Origin: Pseudomonas fontis
GTDB lineage: Bacteria > Pseudomonadota > Gammaproteobacteria > Pseudomonadales > Pseudomonadaceae
Assembly: GCF_028656955.1 (NCBI RefSeq)
Contig: NZ_JAMDGY010000029.1
Span: 29,003-93,002 of the forward strand
Length of the DNA stretch: 64,000 nt
Reading direction: 5' to 3'
Position 1 is the first letter of the stretch, and each line of letters begins with the position of its first letter. The notes beneath the pieces were generated by a model. It was given only the letters and a program-made list of their open reading frames with translations, had not been told where the DNA came from and searched no databases. Shown here one piece after another: positions 18,535 to 27,743 of the stretch. The position numbers were made by a program, and so were the translations under genes.

Positions 18535-18782
18535 CTTAGATTCACCTTCTGCACCGTTGATCTGGAACGATGATCAGACCTGCGCCCCAGGAGATCAGCT
18601 AGATCTGGAAATTGCTGATCAGAACAGTCTTTTCTTATGAGCTCATCCACGGCGGCAGAGCTGCACCCCGGGATACCTGTGGCGACCATAAGCTCACCTA
18701 CGGCAATACTCGAGATCCTTATTGCTGCAGGCCGGGGGTGGTAGCCAGACAGTGTGCCTCCCTAGAGAGCCTCGTCCATCGG
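18535..18782. other. Intergenic stretch between the two zinc-linked operons
   Basis: About 250 bases between the Zur-type box of the ABC operon and the end of the FecCD-type permease gene. No ORF with coding character and no convincing terminator was found. Some GC-rich short repeats (ctgcaggccggggg near 18725) are present. Confidence 0.4.
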
Positions 18783-19811
18783 CTAGCTGCGATAGATCAA
18801 AACAATGAAAAACACACCACCTATCGCCGCAGATACGACACCGATAGGTAAATCCTGAGGCGCTATCACAGTCCTGGCGACGACATCCAGGCACACCACT
18901 AGCAACGCACCGAGCAGCCCACAGAGCGGAATCAAGCGTCGATGCTCGGCGCCCACAAGTCTCCGGGCCATGTGAGGCACCATCAACCCCACAAATCCTA
19001 TTGATCCGCTCAGCGCAACCATTACCCCTGTCATGCATGACGTCACGACAAATGCAGCGATCCGTACCCGATGGACATCCACACCCAAGGTAACTGCCGT
19101 CTGCTCTCCGGTCATCAGTGCGTTCAGAGAACGGCCACACGCCCACAGCGCAAAACCGCCCAGCAGAATCACGCTGAACGGAAGCCACAGCAGCTCCCAA
19201 CGAGCCGCGCCAAGTCCACCCATCATCCAAAACAACACAGATGAGCTCGCGCGGTGATCACCCAAGAACAGCAAAAGATTGGCCGCAGCCATCAACACAA
19301 ACGAGACAGCTACACCGCTCAGTAGCAGCCGATCACTCGTGAAGGTACCGTGCTTGCGCGCGATCGCCATCACCAATAACAGAGAGGCGGATGCTCCGAA
19401 AAATGCGGCCAGCGGAAGCGTTAACTGACCTAGCATTTCCCCAACGTATATGACGACAACCACGGCTCCAAGGGTCGCACCCGACGTGGCCCCTAACAGG
19501 TGTGGATCAGCCAACGGGTTACGCGTTACCGCTTGGAGAGCAGCACCAACCATTGCGAGCCCCGCTCCAACGAGCACAGCCAAGACAACCCTTGGCGCCC
19601 TGATCAACCAGATGATGTGATCCTGCCCATATGTGGCATCCAGAGGCTCAGCCCCGAACAAATGACTTTGAACGACTTGCCACGCAACGTTGAGCGGCAC
19701 AGGCGCAGCACCGATAGCGAGTGCTGATAAGCAAGCAAACACAATCAGGCATACCAGCAATACAAGGAGCCAGGCGTAAGCGCTTGAGGTTTTGATCGGG
19801 GCCACGATCAT
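18783..19811 (-). CDS. FecCD-family ABC permease, zinc-linked TonB operon
   Basis: Inner-membrane permease of the BtuC/FecCD type, 342 residues with about ten transmembrane segments. Signature segments are IRAPRVVLAVLVGAGLAMVG, AALQAVTRNPLADPHLLG, SGATLGA and GFVGLMVPHMARRLVG. The start ATG overlaps the binding-protein stop in ATGA. It is the last gene of receptor, ATPase, binding protein, permease, the same set and order as the Zur-regulated PA2911-PA2914 group I recall from P. aeruginosa. The transported ligand is unknown; a zinc complex is inferred from the Zur-type box. Confidence 0.87.
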   Translation of the reverse strand: MIVAPIKTSSAYAWLLVLLVCLIVFACLSALAIGAAPVPLNVAWQVVQSHLFGAEPLDATYGQDHIIWLIRAPRVVLAVLVGAGLAMVGAALQAVTRNPLADPHLLGATSGATLGAVVVVIYVGEMLGQLTLPLAAFFGASASLLLVMAIARKHGTFTSDRLLLSGVAVSFVLMAAANLLLFLGDHRASSSVLFWMMGGLGAARWELLWLPFSVILLGGFALWACGRSLNALMTGEQTAVTLGVDVHRVRIAAFVVTSCMTGVMVALSGSIGFVGLMVPHMARRLVGAEHRRLIPLCGLLGALLVVCLDVVARTVIAPQDLPIGVVSAAIGGVFFIVLIYRS

Positions 19812-20761
19812 CGCCCCCTATCAAACGCATCAGCTAAAGATTCGATGGCATCGAGGTTCTGAATTCCCGGCGTCATCGCACTGTAGGGAAGCACCACGAA
19901 GCGCTTGTTTCGGATCGCTTGTACAGACTGCAGTGCTGGGCTCCCGAGCAGAAACTGGATCTTTTCCGCCGCGCTTCGTTCGCCGTAGTCGACGATGACA
20001 ATGAACTGCGGATCTGTCTCTACCAGGCTTTCCCACCCCACCTGAGTCCAACTGGCATTCAGCTTGTCCATGACGTTCTGCCCGCCAGCCGTATCAATCA
20101 GGGCTTGAGGGATAGCCTGTCGGCCCGCGGTGAATGCACGATCCTCTCCGCTATCGTAGACAAACACCCGCGGCCTTTTCTTGCCAGCCACCCGATGAGT
20201 AACCGCCTGCTGACGCTTGCGTAGCTGTGTGATCAGCAATTGTGCGCGATCTTCGACATCAAAGATTTTCCCGAGGTTAGCCAGGTCGGTGTAGACCTGT
20301 TCCAGGCTAGCCGCGGCACTTGAGTCAAGGAGCGAGCAGGACTCGGTCAACTCATAAACCTGGATACCAAAAGGCTCCAGCGTCTGAGGCGTGACATCAC
20401 CCCCAACCTTCATTCCGTAGTTCCAGCCAGCGAAGAAGAAATCTGCGTTCACGTTCAGCAGGGTTTCCATGGTTGGATAGTGCGTGGCTATCTCAGGCAA
20501 CCCCTTGAGGGCTGTCATCAATCCCGCAGTTGGTTTATTCCAGCCCGTGACACCGCTATACCCGACCATTCGAGACTGCAGCCCAAGAGCGACCATCATT
20601 TCTGTCAGATTTACGTCCTGGCTTACCGCGCGTGCAGGTGGGTGGGTGAAAACGACGCTTCGATTGCAGCTTTTGACGGTGACGGGATATGAACTCGCCT
20701 GGCCATTGATCGAGGCCAACAAGCTGACCGCAAAAACTGCCAGCGTAAGGATAGGTTTCAC
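19808..20761 (-). CDS. BtuF/FecB-like periplasmic substrate-binding protein
   Basis: Cluster A-II binding protein of 317 residues with an N-terminal signal (MKPILTLAVFAVSLLASING, cut near QASSYP). Family features are VKSCNRSVVFTHPPARAVSQ, AGWNYGMKVGGD, VFVYDSGEDRAFTAG and FIVIVDYGE. The GTG at 20761 is chosen because it starts a proper signal peptide, has GGAA upstream and overlaps the ATPase stop in GTGA. It would pass a chelate, possibly a zinc complex, from the TonB receptor to the FecCD permease. Confidence 0.85.
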   Translation of the reverse strand: MKPILTLAVFAVSLLASINGQASSYPVTVKSCNRSVVFTHPPARAVSQDVNLTEMMVALGLQSRMVGYSGVTGWNKPTAGLMTALKGLPEIATHYPTMETLLNVNADFFFAGWNYGMKVGGDVTPQTLEPFGIQVYELTESCSLLDSSAAASLEQVYTDLANLGKIFDVEDRAQLLITQLRKRQQAVTHRVAGKKRPRVFVYDSGEDRAFTAGRQAIPQALIDTAGGQNVMDKLNASWTQVGWESLVETDPQFIVIVDYGERSAAEKIQFLLGSPALQSVQAIRNKRFVVLPYSAMTPGIQNLDAIESLADAFDRGR

Positions 20762-21549
20762 GCGATTTTCCAAGTAATACGGGGCGTCCCGGTTTGCGGA
20801 TGCGCATCAACAAAGGCTTCAACGCCGTAGGTCTCGAACAAGGTGTCCGGTGTAAGGACATCCCACGGGCGTCCTTGGGCAGCGACCCGCCCATCCTTGA
20901 TTACGTAAAGTCGGTCGCAAAAAGCCGCGGCTAGATTGAGGTCGTGAAGACTCGCGATCACCGCCACGCCCAGCTTCTTGACGTGAGCCAGTAGCTCAAC
21001 CTGATGCTTGGGATCAAGGTGATTGGTAGGTTCATCCAGGATGAGTACCTGGGGATCTTGAGCCACCGCCCGGGCGAGCAACGTCCGCTGTTTTTCTCCA
21101 CCGGAAAGCAGCCCAAACTCGTGATGTTGGAGGTGGACTATGTCCATGGTCGCGAGTGCATCATCGACCCTTAGGCGATCTTTGACGCTTTCGCTCTGAA
21201 AGCCCCGTTGGTACGGAATGCGCCCCATTGTCACCACCTCCCGCACGCTCAAACCGAACGCCGAAGGGAACTCTTGCCCAACGACAGCAATTCGCTGGGC
21301 ACTCCATCGCGCCGGCTGCGCCCACAGGTCATTTCCTGCCAGACCTACCAGCCCACTTTCGGGCTTGCTGTAGCGCATGGCGCAGCGCAGTAAGCTGGTC
21401 TTTCCTCCTCCGTTAGGCCCTATAAGCCCCACGAATTCGCCTGACTCGATGCGCATGTAGATGTTATTGAGCGTGAATGGCTCCACGCCAGAACCACTCC
21501 TTGGTGATGTCCAGCCCACGTCCCTGATGGTTAATAGGGCGCCTGTCAT
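20758..21549 (-). CDS. FecE/BtuD-like ABC ATPase, zinc-linked TonB operon
   Basis: ABC ATPase of 263 residues. Walker A is GPNGGGKTS, the signature LLSGGEKQRTLLARAVAQD, Walker B VLILDEPTNHLD and the H-loop ASLHDLNLA, typical of iron-siderophore/cobalamin importers. The true start is ATG at 21549, one base after the TonB receptor stop (TGATATG); a TTG at 21561 lies inside the receptor gene. Coupling to both neighbours is tight. Confidence 0.87.
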   Translation of the reverse strand: MTGALLTIRDVGWTSPRSGSGVEPFTLNNIYMRIESGEFVGLIGPNGGGKTSLLRCAMRYSKPESGLVGLAGNDLWAQPARWSAQRIAVVGQEFPSAFGLSVREVVTMGRIPYQRGFQSESVKDRLRVDDALATMDIVHLQHHEFGLLSGGEKQRTLLARAVAQDPQVLILDEPTNHLDPKHQVELLAHVKKLGVAVIASLHDLNLAAAFCDRLYVIKDGRVAAQGRPWDVLTPDTLFETYGVEAFVDAHPQTGTPRITWKIA

Positions 21550-21550
21550 A

Positions 21551-23710
21551 TCAGAAGTCAATGTCGGCAGTCAGATAGAAGGAGCGAGGCTCGCCCAGGA
21601 TCCACTGCTGCCCCTCGTTGTATTGCGTGCTCGCATACTCTCGGTCGAAAACGTTCCTGAGCTGCAGACCCAATGTTGTGTTCTTCAAGGCTTTCCAGGA
21701 AACGGCTGCATCGACGACGGTGTAGGAGGGAAGCTTGTTCGTGTTCGCGATGTCGGCATAGCGAGCATCGACATAGCGCAGGCCCGCCCCTGCATTCAAG
21801 TCCTGCGAAAACGCCTTATCCAGCCAGAGATTGGCAGTGCGGCGCGGTACATTAACCGGTCGATTGCCGCTGCGTGACACCGCAACGCCATTCACCGCCT
21901 GATCAAAATCGTCGTACTTCGCCTTTACCAGAGCGGCATTTGCTTGGAGCTTCCAGTCATAGGGCAGTTGAAGATCCAGACTGGCTTCGACTCCGTTCGA
22001 CGACTGCTGACCCACCTGTAATGACGACCTAGGCGCTTGCGGATCTGCGGTTAAGAGTTTCTTTTTTACAATGTGATAGGCAGCAACTGTCCAAGACCCC
22101 TTTTGATCCCAAAACATTTGCTTGAAGCCCATCTCGGTCTGACGGGCTGTGGCTAGGTCAAACTGTTGCTGGCTCGGGCTCAGGCTGATTAGCCCCCCTA
22201 CCCCGTCCGTGCTGGTCGACTGCTGACCATAGATGGACATGTCAGGCGTTAACTCATAGACGATGCCGACCTTCCAATTATTTCCAATCAGATTTTTTCC
22301 GGAGCTCGAGCCGCTTCGCAGGTCGTCTCGGTTGATATCCACATAATCACGTCGCAAGCCGGTGATGAGAGACAGACGCTCCGTCAATTCAGTCCGATTT
22401 TCTGCAAAGAATGAAGCTTGGCGGGTAACGCTTTTCGACAATGGAAGGTATTCCGAGGCGCTGTGGAATCCGTCCCGGTTCGGGTGGTGCAGATCGATCG
22501 GCTCGCCAGCCGTCACCACATCATAGTAAGGAGAGTTATTGGTCAGCTTGAAGCGAATACGGTTGACATCAAACCCTACAAGACTCTGACTGTTCAGCCC
22601 GAATAAGGAGTGCTGAATCGTGAAGGTTTGTCGGTCGCCAACCTGCTCCTGATTGTGCTTGATACCGTAGAACCCGCTACGCAGTAGCTGCTGGTTATCG
22701 GTGTCCCAATTGTAGTTTTCCGCGTTAGCCCATCGACGCCGCGACTTCAGGTAATACAGTTCATTGGTAGAACTGACCGCATCGGAAATCTGCCAGGTAG
22801 CCGTCAGCCGCGTCCACTGGTCATCGTAATGCTGCTTAGCCCCGCCAACGTTATAGTTTTTGTATCGCAAACTGCTCTTGTAGTGACCATCAACGAGGGG
22901 CACACCGAAATAGTTAATCGGGGTGTGGTCACCCGAGTCATGCGATAGCTGAAGCGAGAACGCCTCGTTTACCTGCCAGCGAAGCGAGCCACTAATAAAT
23001 GTGCCTTGAGAATCGCCGTGATCGATCCATCCATTGCTACGCAGCTGATTCAGATTCAGTCGATATGTGAATGCATCACTCAGTGAGCCGCCACTGTCCA
23101 GTGCCGTCTGCTGGCTGTCGTTGGAACCGTAACCCAGGCGAAGTCGATTGCGGATCTCTCCATCAAATGGCTTTTTCGGGATGACATTCACCACTGCCCC
23201 CGTCGCGCCTTCTCCATAAAGAACCGAAGCCGGGCCTCGAAGCACGTCGATACGATCGACCGACCAGGTATCTACGGGAAACGTCGATGAGCCCATGCCC
23301 GAATAGAGACGAGTACCGTCGAAAAGCTGCATGACTGAGCCCTGCCCAGTGAATCCGCGAGCAGATAACGCAGTCCCACCATCGCCAGGCGCGCCAATAT
23401 TCGTGATACCAGGGCTGCGGGCTACAGCATCTTGGACGGTGGAGTCTCCATGGCTCCGAACGCTATCCCCAGTCAGGGATGTGGTGCTTGCAGGCGTTTC
23501 TAAAGCGGTAAGGCCCAAACGACTCCCAGCCGTGGTCGCCACGTTTAGTCCCACGGTAGATTCGTCTTCCAGGAGGTCGGCGGCTATGGTGCTAGCAGGC
23601 AAAGCAATCGGAGTGGCCTCTGCGCCGAATGCGCTGGACTCGAAAAGTGGGAGGCAAAGCGCAGACAGGAGGAGCGGCGTAGATCTGAGTGATTTCATGA
23701 GGTCATTCAT
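21551..23710 (-). CDS. TonB-dependent outer-membrane receptor, Zur-linked
   Basis: Outer-membrane TonB-dependent receptor of 719 residues. It has a signal peptide (LLLSALCLPLFESSAFGAEA), a plug domain at about 65-180 (SVRSHGDSTVQDAVARSPGI, VDRIDVLRGPASVLYGEGAT) and a 22-strand barrel ending in Phe (FYLTADIDF) as the BAM machinery prefers. No signalling extension is evident. It heads the operon with ATPase, binding protein and permease, and a Zur-type box lies 37 bases upstream. The start at 23710 has aagg very close by; ATG at 23698 is possible. A zinc chelate is the inferred ligand, but siderophore-type substrates cannot be excluded. Confidence 0.9.
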   Translation of the reverse strand: MNDLMKSLRSTPLLLSALCLPLFESSAFGAEATPIALPASTIAADLLEDESTVGLNVATTAGSRLGLTALETPASTTSLTGDSVRSHGDSTVQDAVARSPGITNIGAPGDGGTALSARGFTGQGSVMQLFDGTRLYSGMGSSTFPVDTWSVDRIDVLRGPASVLYGEGATGAVVNVIPKKPFDGEIRNRLRLGYGSNDSQQTALDSGGSLSDAFTYRLNLNQLRSNGWIDHGDSQGTFISGSLRWQVNEAFSLQLSHDSGDHTPINYFGVPLVDGHYKSSLRYKNYNVGGAKQHYDDQWTRLTATWQISDAVSSTNELYYLKSRRRWANAENYNWDTDNQQLLRSGFYGIKHNQEQVGDRQTFTIQHSLFGLNSQSLVGFDVNRIRFKLTNNSPYYDVVTAGEPIDLHHPNRDGFHSASEYLPLSKSVTRQASFFAENRTELTERLSLITGLRRDYVDINRDDLRSGSSSGKNLIGNNWKVGIVYELTPDMSIYGQQSTSTDGVGGLISLSPSQQQFDLATARQTEMGFKQMFWDQKGSWTVAAYHIVKKKLLTADPQAPRSSLQVGQQSSNGVEASLDLQLPYDWKLQANAALVKAKYDDFDQAVNGVAVSRSGNRPVNVPRRTANLWLDKAFSQDLNAGAGLRYVDARYADIANTNKLPSYTVVDAAVSWKALKNTTLGLQLRNVFDREYASTQYNEGQQWILGEPRSFYLTADIDF

Positions 23711-23747
23711 GCCTTGGGTAGCCGTGCAATGAATGCCCAGCCAAAAA

Positions 23748-23767
23748 AGATACGTTATAACATATCT
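23748..23767. promoter_or_regulatory. Zur-type operator of the TonB receptor operon
   Basis: The 20-mer agatacgttataacatatct is almost perfectly palindromic (one centre-symmetric mismatch pair). It is the best of the four boxes in the window and lies 37 bases before the receptor start. Confidence 0.85.
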
Positions 23768-24093
23768 TTATGATTAACCCAGCACGGCCTGGTCAGCGCT
23801 TACTCCTCAAGGCGCGATTCTTGGAGCGGTAAGCAGCTCCAAATCGCCCCTAGGTAGAGATCAGAATTCCGTTACCAGCCCCAGCGGGAGGCTCTCGTCG
23901 ATCTCTCCCATGACATCGTCAGCCCACTGCTTCTCGAGCTGAAGTGGGGATCTAGTCGTGAGTCTGTTTTTGCGAGGTGCTCTGCTCAGGCATCAACAAC
24001 CGGAATGCGGCCAGGCAGCCTCGTGGACAAGTCGCTCTCCGCGTGTCTAGGAAACGAGAACCTTCTCTGGGCATGAAATCGGAGGCAAAAAAA
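23768..24093. other. Intergenic stretch between receptor promoter and TIR terminator
   Basis: About 325 bases with no supported gene. It separates the Zur-controlled TonB operon from the TIR/SIR2 region. I see no repeat or operator of note beyond the flanking Zur-type box and terminator. Confidence 0.4.
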
Positions 24094-24117
24094 AGCCCGC
24101 GATGGGGAGAGCGGGCT
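24087..24117 (-). terminator. Rho-independent terminator after the TIR pair
   Basis: On the minus strand, a seven-base stem agcccgc/gcgggct (24094-24100 with 24111-24117) is followed by a run of eight T (24087-24094 read in reverse). It lies 63 bases beyond the stop of the TIR gene at 24180. Confidence 0.75.
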
Positions 24118-24179
24118 GGACTCAATCATTAGGGAGCTATCTCAACGTACGCTGCGCATTGTGAAAATTACGTCATCGA

Positions 24180-24761
24180 TCAAAGGTATATTTTACCGAA
24201 CCCCGGGAGCGGCCCGCCCGGAAGTCCCCTGCGCAGGGCCTCCAGATCCCTAAGGGGGTCTCGACTCTGCCGAGAAGGCTCGCTCAAGCTGTCTTTGTCT
24301 ACGGTCGGATACAACCCCAAGTACTCCTGCCCTTCGAATTTCTGGTTTTCCTTATCCAGGACAGGGAGGATGGCGACTTTGTCAGGTTTGTGGCCGTCGA
24401 AATAGCCCAGCTCCCATGGCATCCACTTCGAATTCGTAGCGTTCTCGGTAGCGATGTAGAGGAGCGTCTTGGACTGTTTCATCCGGCCCCGCAGCCGCGC
24501 CGCCGTATGCTTGTTCACCTGGCTACGATCCAGTTCAGGATCGTCCACCCAATCGACGTAGACCTTTTTGCCCATTTCCTCCAGCAACACCTTCACCCCG
24601 AGTACCAGCTCAGCATCGTTGATCGAGTGGGACAGGAAAACGTCGAAGCTGGTCGCCCGCTTACTGGACTCCATCGATTCGGTCATCATCTCGCCGAGGC
24701 TGCGATTCCTCATCGCTCGTCTTGCTGCGGCACGAGCCTCAGACTTCGTAAAAAATGCCAT
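24180..24761 (-). CDS. TIR-domain protein (TIR_2 type)
   Basis: A 193-residue protein with a basic helical leader (residues 1-35, ARAAARRAMRNRSLG) and a TIR domain: FDVFLSHSINDAELV, KVYVDWVDDPELDR, KTLLYIATENATNSKWMPWE with the conserved W-x-x-W-E end, and GYFDGHKPDKVAILPV. It is cytoplasmic, with no membrane segment. It follows the TIR2 homologue by 42 bases and precedes a terminator. A NAD-hydrolysing or signalling role is inferred from the fold and the divergent SIR2 gene. Confidence 0.8.
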   Translation of the reverse strand: MAFFTKSEARAAARRAMRNRSLGEMMTESMESSKRATSFDVFLSHSINDAELVLGVKVLLEEMGKKVYVDWVDDPELDRSQVNKHTAARLRGRMKQSKTLLYIATENATNSKWMPWELGYFDGHKPDKVAILPVLDKENQKFEGQEYLGLYPTVDKDSLSEPSRQSRDPLRDLEALRRGLPGGPLPGFGKIYL

Positions 24762-24803
24762 TTTTCAATCCATGTAGGTGTTGAGAAGGTGCCAGGAGCC
24801 TTC

Positions 24804-25643
24804 TTACAAGAGCTTTTTACTCCTAGCAGCCGCCTGAGCCCGAAGCCGTCTGAACTGGCCTGGTATCTCAAAGCGCCCATACAAGCTGTCAAGAGCGAGC
24901 TCACCCTTTTCGAGCAAAAGCTCAATCCAGCCACTGAACTCTGAACCGTCGACTTTGGGCAGGTGAGAGTTGAGTGCCTTGTGAGCAAAATTTGGCAGCA
25001 AGCGTTTGGCCTGCTCGTGTTCCAACGACAAGACCTCTGGGCTACGGCGTCTGCGGCGAGCTGGCACCCGACGTCTCACCATTGCGCTGAACTGAAGCTC
25101 CGAATATATCCAGGGCGAGAACGTGCGATCTGAACCTTCGTAAGCCTTCAAGGGAACGGAATTTTCAGTGTTCAGGAACACGAAAAGCTCCGTTCTATCA
25201 ATCATCTCCTGAAGCGCACCTACCAGCATCAGATGCACGCCAGCCGAAAGATCGCTTACTTCACGCTCACTCAGTGGCTGTCCGTCTGCTTTCTGGTCTG
25301 CGTAAAAAGCCATCAGCTTCTCAATAAGATGCTGTGACGCCCCCCAGGCACAGGAATCCACGAATACGTTGACGCCACAATTACGGAGCTTAATTGCAAG
25401 CTCGACAGCCCTATCCTCGTCAGCATGGGAGTGCGAGAGAAACACGTGCGTCCTCTGCTGCTGAGGGAAGATATGCCTCGACAGCAGGTTAGCGTCGATC
25501 AGACGCCTGCCTTCGAATACATCGACCAGGTAGTCGGACACCTCACCGAACTGACCTTGCACCTGATCCTTGAACTTCTGGATTTCCGACGCGGGTACCG
25601 AGCTATAGCTTTCATAGCTGGTCAACTCAAGCCCTACATACAT
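24804..25643 (-). CDS. TIR2 homologue, third copy
   Basis: A 279-residue protein of the same family as the genes at 14514 and 32725: HVFLSHSHADEDRAVELAIK, NVFVDSCAWGAS, SAGVHLMLVGALQEMID, LFVFLNTENSVPL and SPWIYSELQFS with the putative catalytic Glu. The C-terminus is basic (RRRVPARRRRRS). The ATG at 25643 is chosen because aaggga lies seven bases upstream; the longer frame to 25775 lacks support. It is the first gene of a two-gene leftward unit and diverges from the SIR2 gene. Confidence 0.75.
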   Translation of the reverse strand: MYVGLELTSYESYSSVPASEIQKFKDQVQGQFGEVSDYLVDVFEGRRLIDANLLSRHIFPQQQRTHVFLSHSHADEDRAVELAIKLRNCGVNVFVDSCAWGASQHLIEKLMAFYADQKADGQPLSEREVSDLSAGVHLMLVGALQEMIDRTELFVFLNTENSVPLKAYEGSDRTFSPWIYSELQFSAMVRRRVPARRRRRSPEVLSLEHEQAKRLLPNFAHKALNSHLPKVDGSEFSGWIELLLEKGELALDSLYGRFEIPGQFRRLRAQAAARSKKLL

Positions 25644-25673
25644 ACTGAATCCCTTCTGATCTGTAGTTTCTGC

Positions 25674-25689
25674 GAGGTTTTGAAACCTC
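25674..25689. promoter_or_regulatory. Palindrome in the TIR2/SIR2 divergent promoter region
   Basis: Arms gaggttt (25674-25680) and aaacctc (25683-25689) are perfectly complementary around tg. It lies 30 bases before the TIR2 homologue and about 230 bases before SIR2. It could be a dimeric repressor site or a small leader hairpin. Confidence 0.35.
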
Positions 25690-25919
25690 CTGAACCTGAT
25701 CCGCATAGCGGACAATGCTAAGCACACCCGTGTAGAAGCAGGCAGGCAACAGCACTCTGAACGCAAACACGGCAAATTGCCAGCACTTGGACTGGACGGG
25801 GGTGAACTGAGGCGAGCATCCTTGTGGCATGGAGCTCATGCCTACGTCGGCTCGGTACCAAGGGACTGAAATGCACGACTGCCTATGAGCGTATTACGCT
25901 TAATGACCGAGGACTCCGC

Positions 25920-27701
25920 ATGACCGCAACAGCCCCTGATGCCACTGCTCAAATTGCTTTCTCCATGTTCGAGAACAAAGGCGTCTACGCAGTCCTTGTT
26001 GGCTCAGGCGTCTCCCGCTCCGCAGGAATACAGACGGGCTGGGAGATCACAATGGAACTGGTCAAACGCTGGGGCATCGCCACAGGAGCGGGCGATCAGG
26101 ATGACTGGGTCTCTTGGTATGTAGCGCAGACGAGTGAACAGCCCAACTACTCTAAGCTGCTTGAGCGCCTGGCGGCGACCCAAACCGAACGCAGAGCCAT
26201 AATTCAGGGTTTTCTCGAACCGAATGAACAGGAGGCCGAGGACGGCCTTAAACTGCCCACACGTGCACACCGAGCTATCGCGAACATGGTCAAGACGGGC
26301 CACATTCGCGTGATTGTGACAACGAACTTCGATCGCCTGATGGAAAACGCGCTAAGAGATGTCGGCATCGAACCTAGTGTGGTCAGCTCGGCTGATAGCT
26401 TCGCCGGCGCGGAGCCGCTTACCCACTCGACTTGCTACATCCTGAAAATCCATGGCGATTACAAGGATGCCAGGATCCTCAACACGGATGATGAGTTGGG
26501 AGACTATCCACCCGCATTCAATACGCTCCTTGATCGCATCATCGATGAGTTTGGGCTGATCGTCGCGGGTTGGTCAGGTGAGTGGGATCATGCGCTGAGA
26601 GCTGCGTTCATCAGAGCCCCCTCTCGTCGTTATCCAACATACTGGCTAGCTCGAGGCCGCCCAAGCGAACGCGGCCAAGAGCTCATCACGCAGCGCAGAG
26701 CGACCGTGGTGAATGGCTTGGATGCGGACACGTTCTTTGATGACTTGAGCTTTAAGCTGGAAACCATCCAACAGTCCCGGCTACCCAACCCGGCAGGAAT
26801 AGAACTGACACTTGCAATGGCCAAGCGTTTCCTCGCGAAGCCGGAACACAGGATCCAGCTAGATGACCTGATCACAGCACAGACTCAGCGCTCCCTCACA
26901 CAGCTGACACCATTGTTCACTTCACCGCCTCAAGGAGATGCACCGAAAGACTTCACAGAGCGGGTCGTCAGCTACGAAGCCACTATCGAACCTCTCGCTC
27001 GCCTCTGCGCAGTTTTGGGACGCTGGGGAAGCGGTGGCGAGTACCCATTGGTACTGGACGCCATCAAAGGGCTGTATGCCGCATCTCAAAAAGAGCAGTC
27101 CGGCTGGCAGCATTGGGTCTCACTGAAGAGCTATCCCGCGACGTTGGTCATCTACGCGTACGGAATGGGGTTAGTCCGGGCTGAACGCCTGACAGAGCTC
27201 CGTAAACTGTTCAGCACTCCGCTAATTGCCCGCCACGAAATCCCTAGCACCATAGGGGAAAGGTTCGCTCCGCTGTACGTCGAAGCGGGCATCGGCCTGT
27301 TCGAACGCTGGCGAATGTTCGAGGGGCAAGACAGCTCCACTACACCGTTCTGCAACCGCCTCGCTGAAGTACTGGCACCGCGCTGGGCGCCAGATTTTGC
27401 AGGTCTGCACGACGCAGGATTGCTCTACGAACGGTTTGAGTTTCTTTCTTTCCTTTTCTTCTGCGAAACGCGCCTAATCAGCGAGGAATCGCTGATCGAC
27501 ATCATTCACAATCGTAAGATCAGAACCATCGCAGGCGGACGGATCTCATGGCATTCGGAGACCATCAACCGCTTCGCTCACGAGTACGCAACCGAAGAAT
27601 TCAAGGCCCCTACCCTGGCCGCAGGATTCGCCTTCGGCTCTGAGAACTACCTCTCGCAGATGCTTGAAGGCCTACTGGGGCTCGCAAGATTCCGCTTTTA
27701 A
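25920..27701 (+). CDS. SIR2-domain protein, probable NADase effector
   Basis: A 593-residue protein with an N-terminal SIR2-like NAD-binding domain at about 1-260: GSGVSRSAGIQTGWEI (28-43), VTTNFDRLME (133-141) and LKIHGDYKD (175-183), with His 178 as the probable catalytic residue, and a C-terminal alpha-helical region (330-593) with no recognised motif. SIR2 domains in defence proteins deplete NAD on phage infection. The start ATG at 25920 has gagga eight bases upstream; the extension to 25824 is unlikely. It is divergent from the TIR pair and is followed 42 bases later by a membrane protein. Confidence 0.8.
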   Translation: MTATAPDATAQIAFSMFENKGVYAVLVGSGVSRSAGIQTGWEITMELVKRWGIATGAGDQDDWVSWYVAQTSEQPNYSKLLERLAATQTERRAIIQGFLEPNEQEAEDGLKLPTRAHRAIANMVKTGHIRVIVTTNFDRLMENALRDVGIEPSVVSSADSFAGAEPLTHSTCYILKIHGDYKDARILNTDDELGDYPPAFNTLLDRIIDEFGLIVAGWSGEWDHALRAAFIRAPSRRYPTYWLARGRPSERGQELITQRRATVVNGLDADTFFDDLSFKLETIQQSRLPNPAGIELTLAMAKRFLAKPEHRIQLDDLITAQTQRSLTQLTPLFTSPPQGDAPKDFTERVVSYEATIEPLARLCAVLGRWGSGGEYPLVLDAIKGLYAASQKEQSGWQHWVSLKSYPATLVIYAYGMGLVRAERLTELRKLFSTPLIARHEIPSTIGERFAPLYVEAGIGLFERWRMFEGQDSSTTPFCNRLAEVLAPRWAPDFAGLHDAGLLYERFEFLSFLFFCETRLISEESLIDIIHNRKIRTIAGGRISWHSETINRFAHEYATEEFKAPTLAAGFAFGSENYLSQMLEGLLGLARFRF

Positions 27702-27743
27702 TGATCAGCTGATCAAGTCGTCACATACAGGAAGTCCGTAACC

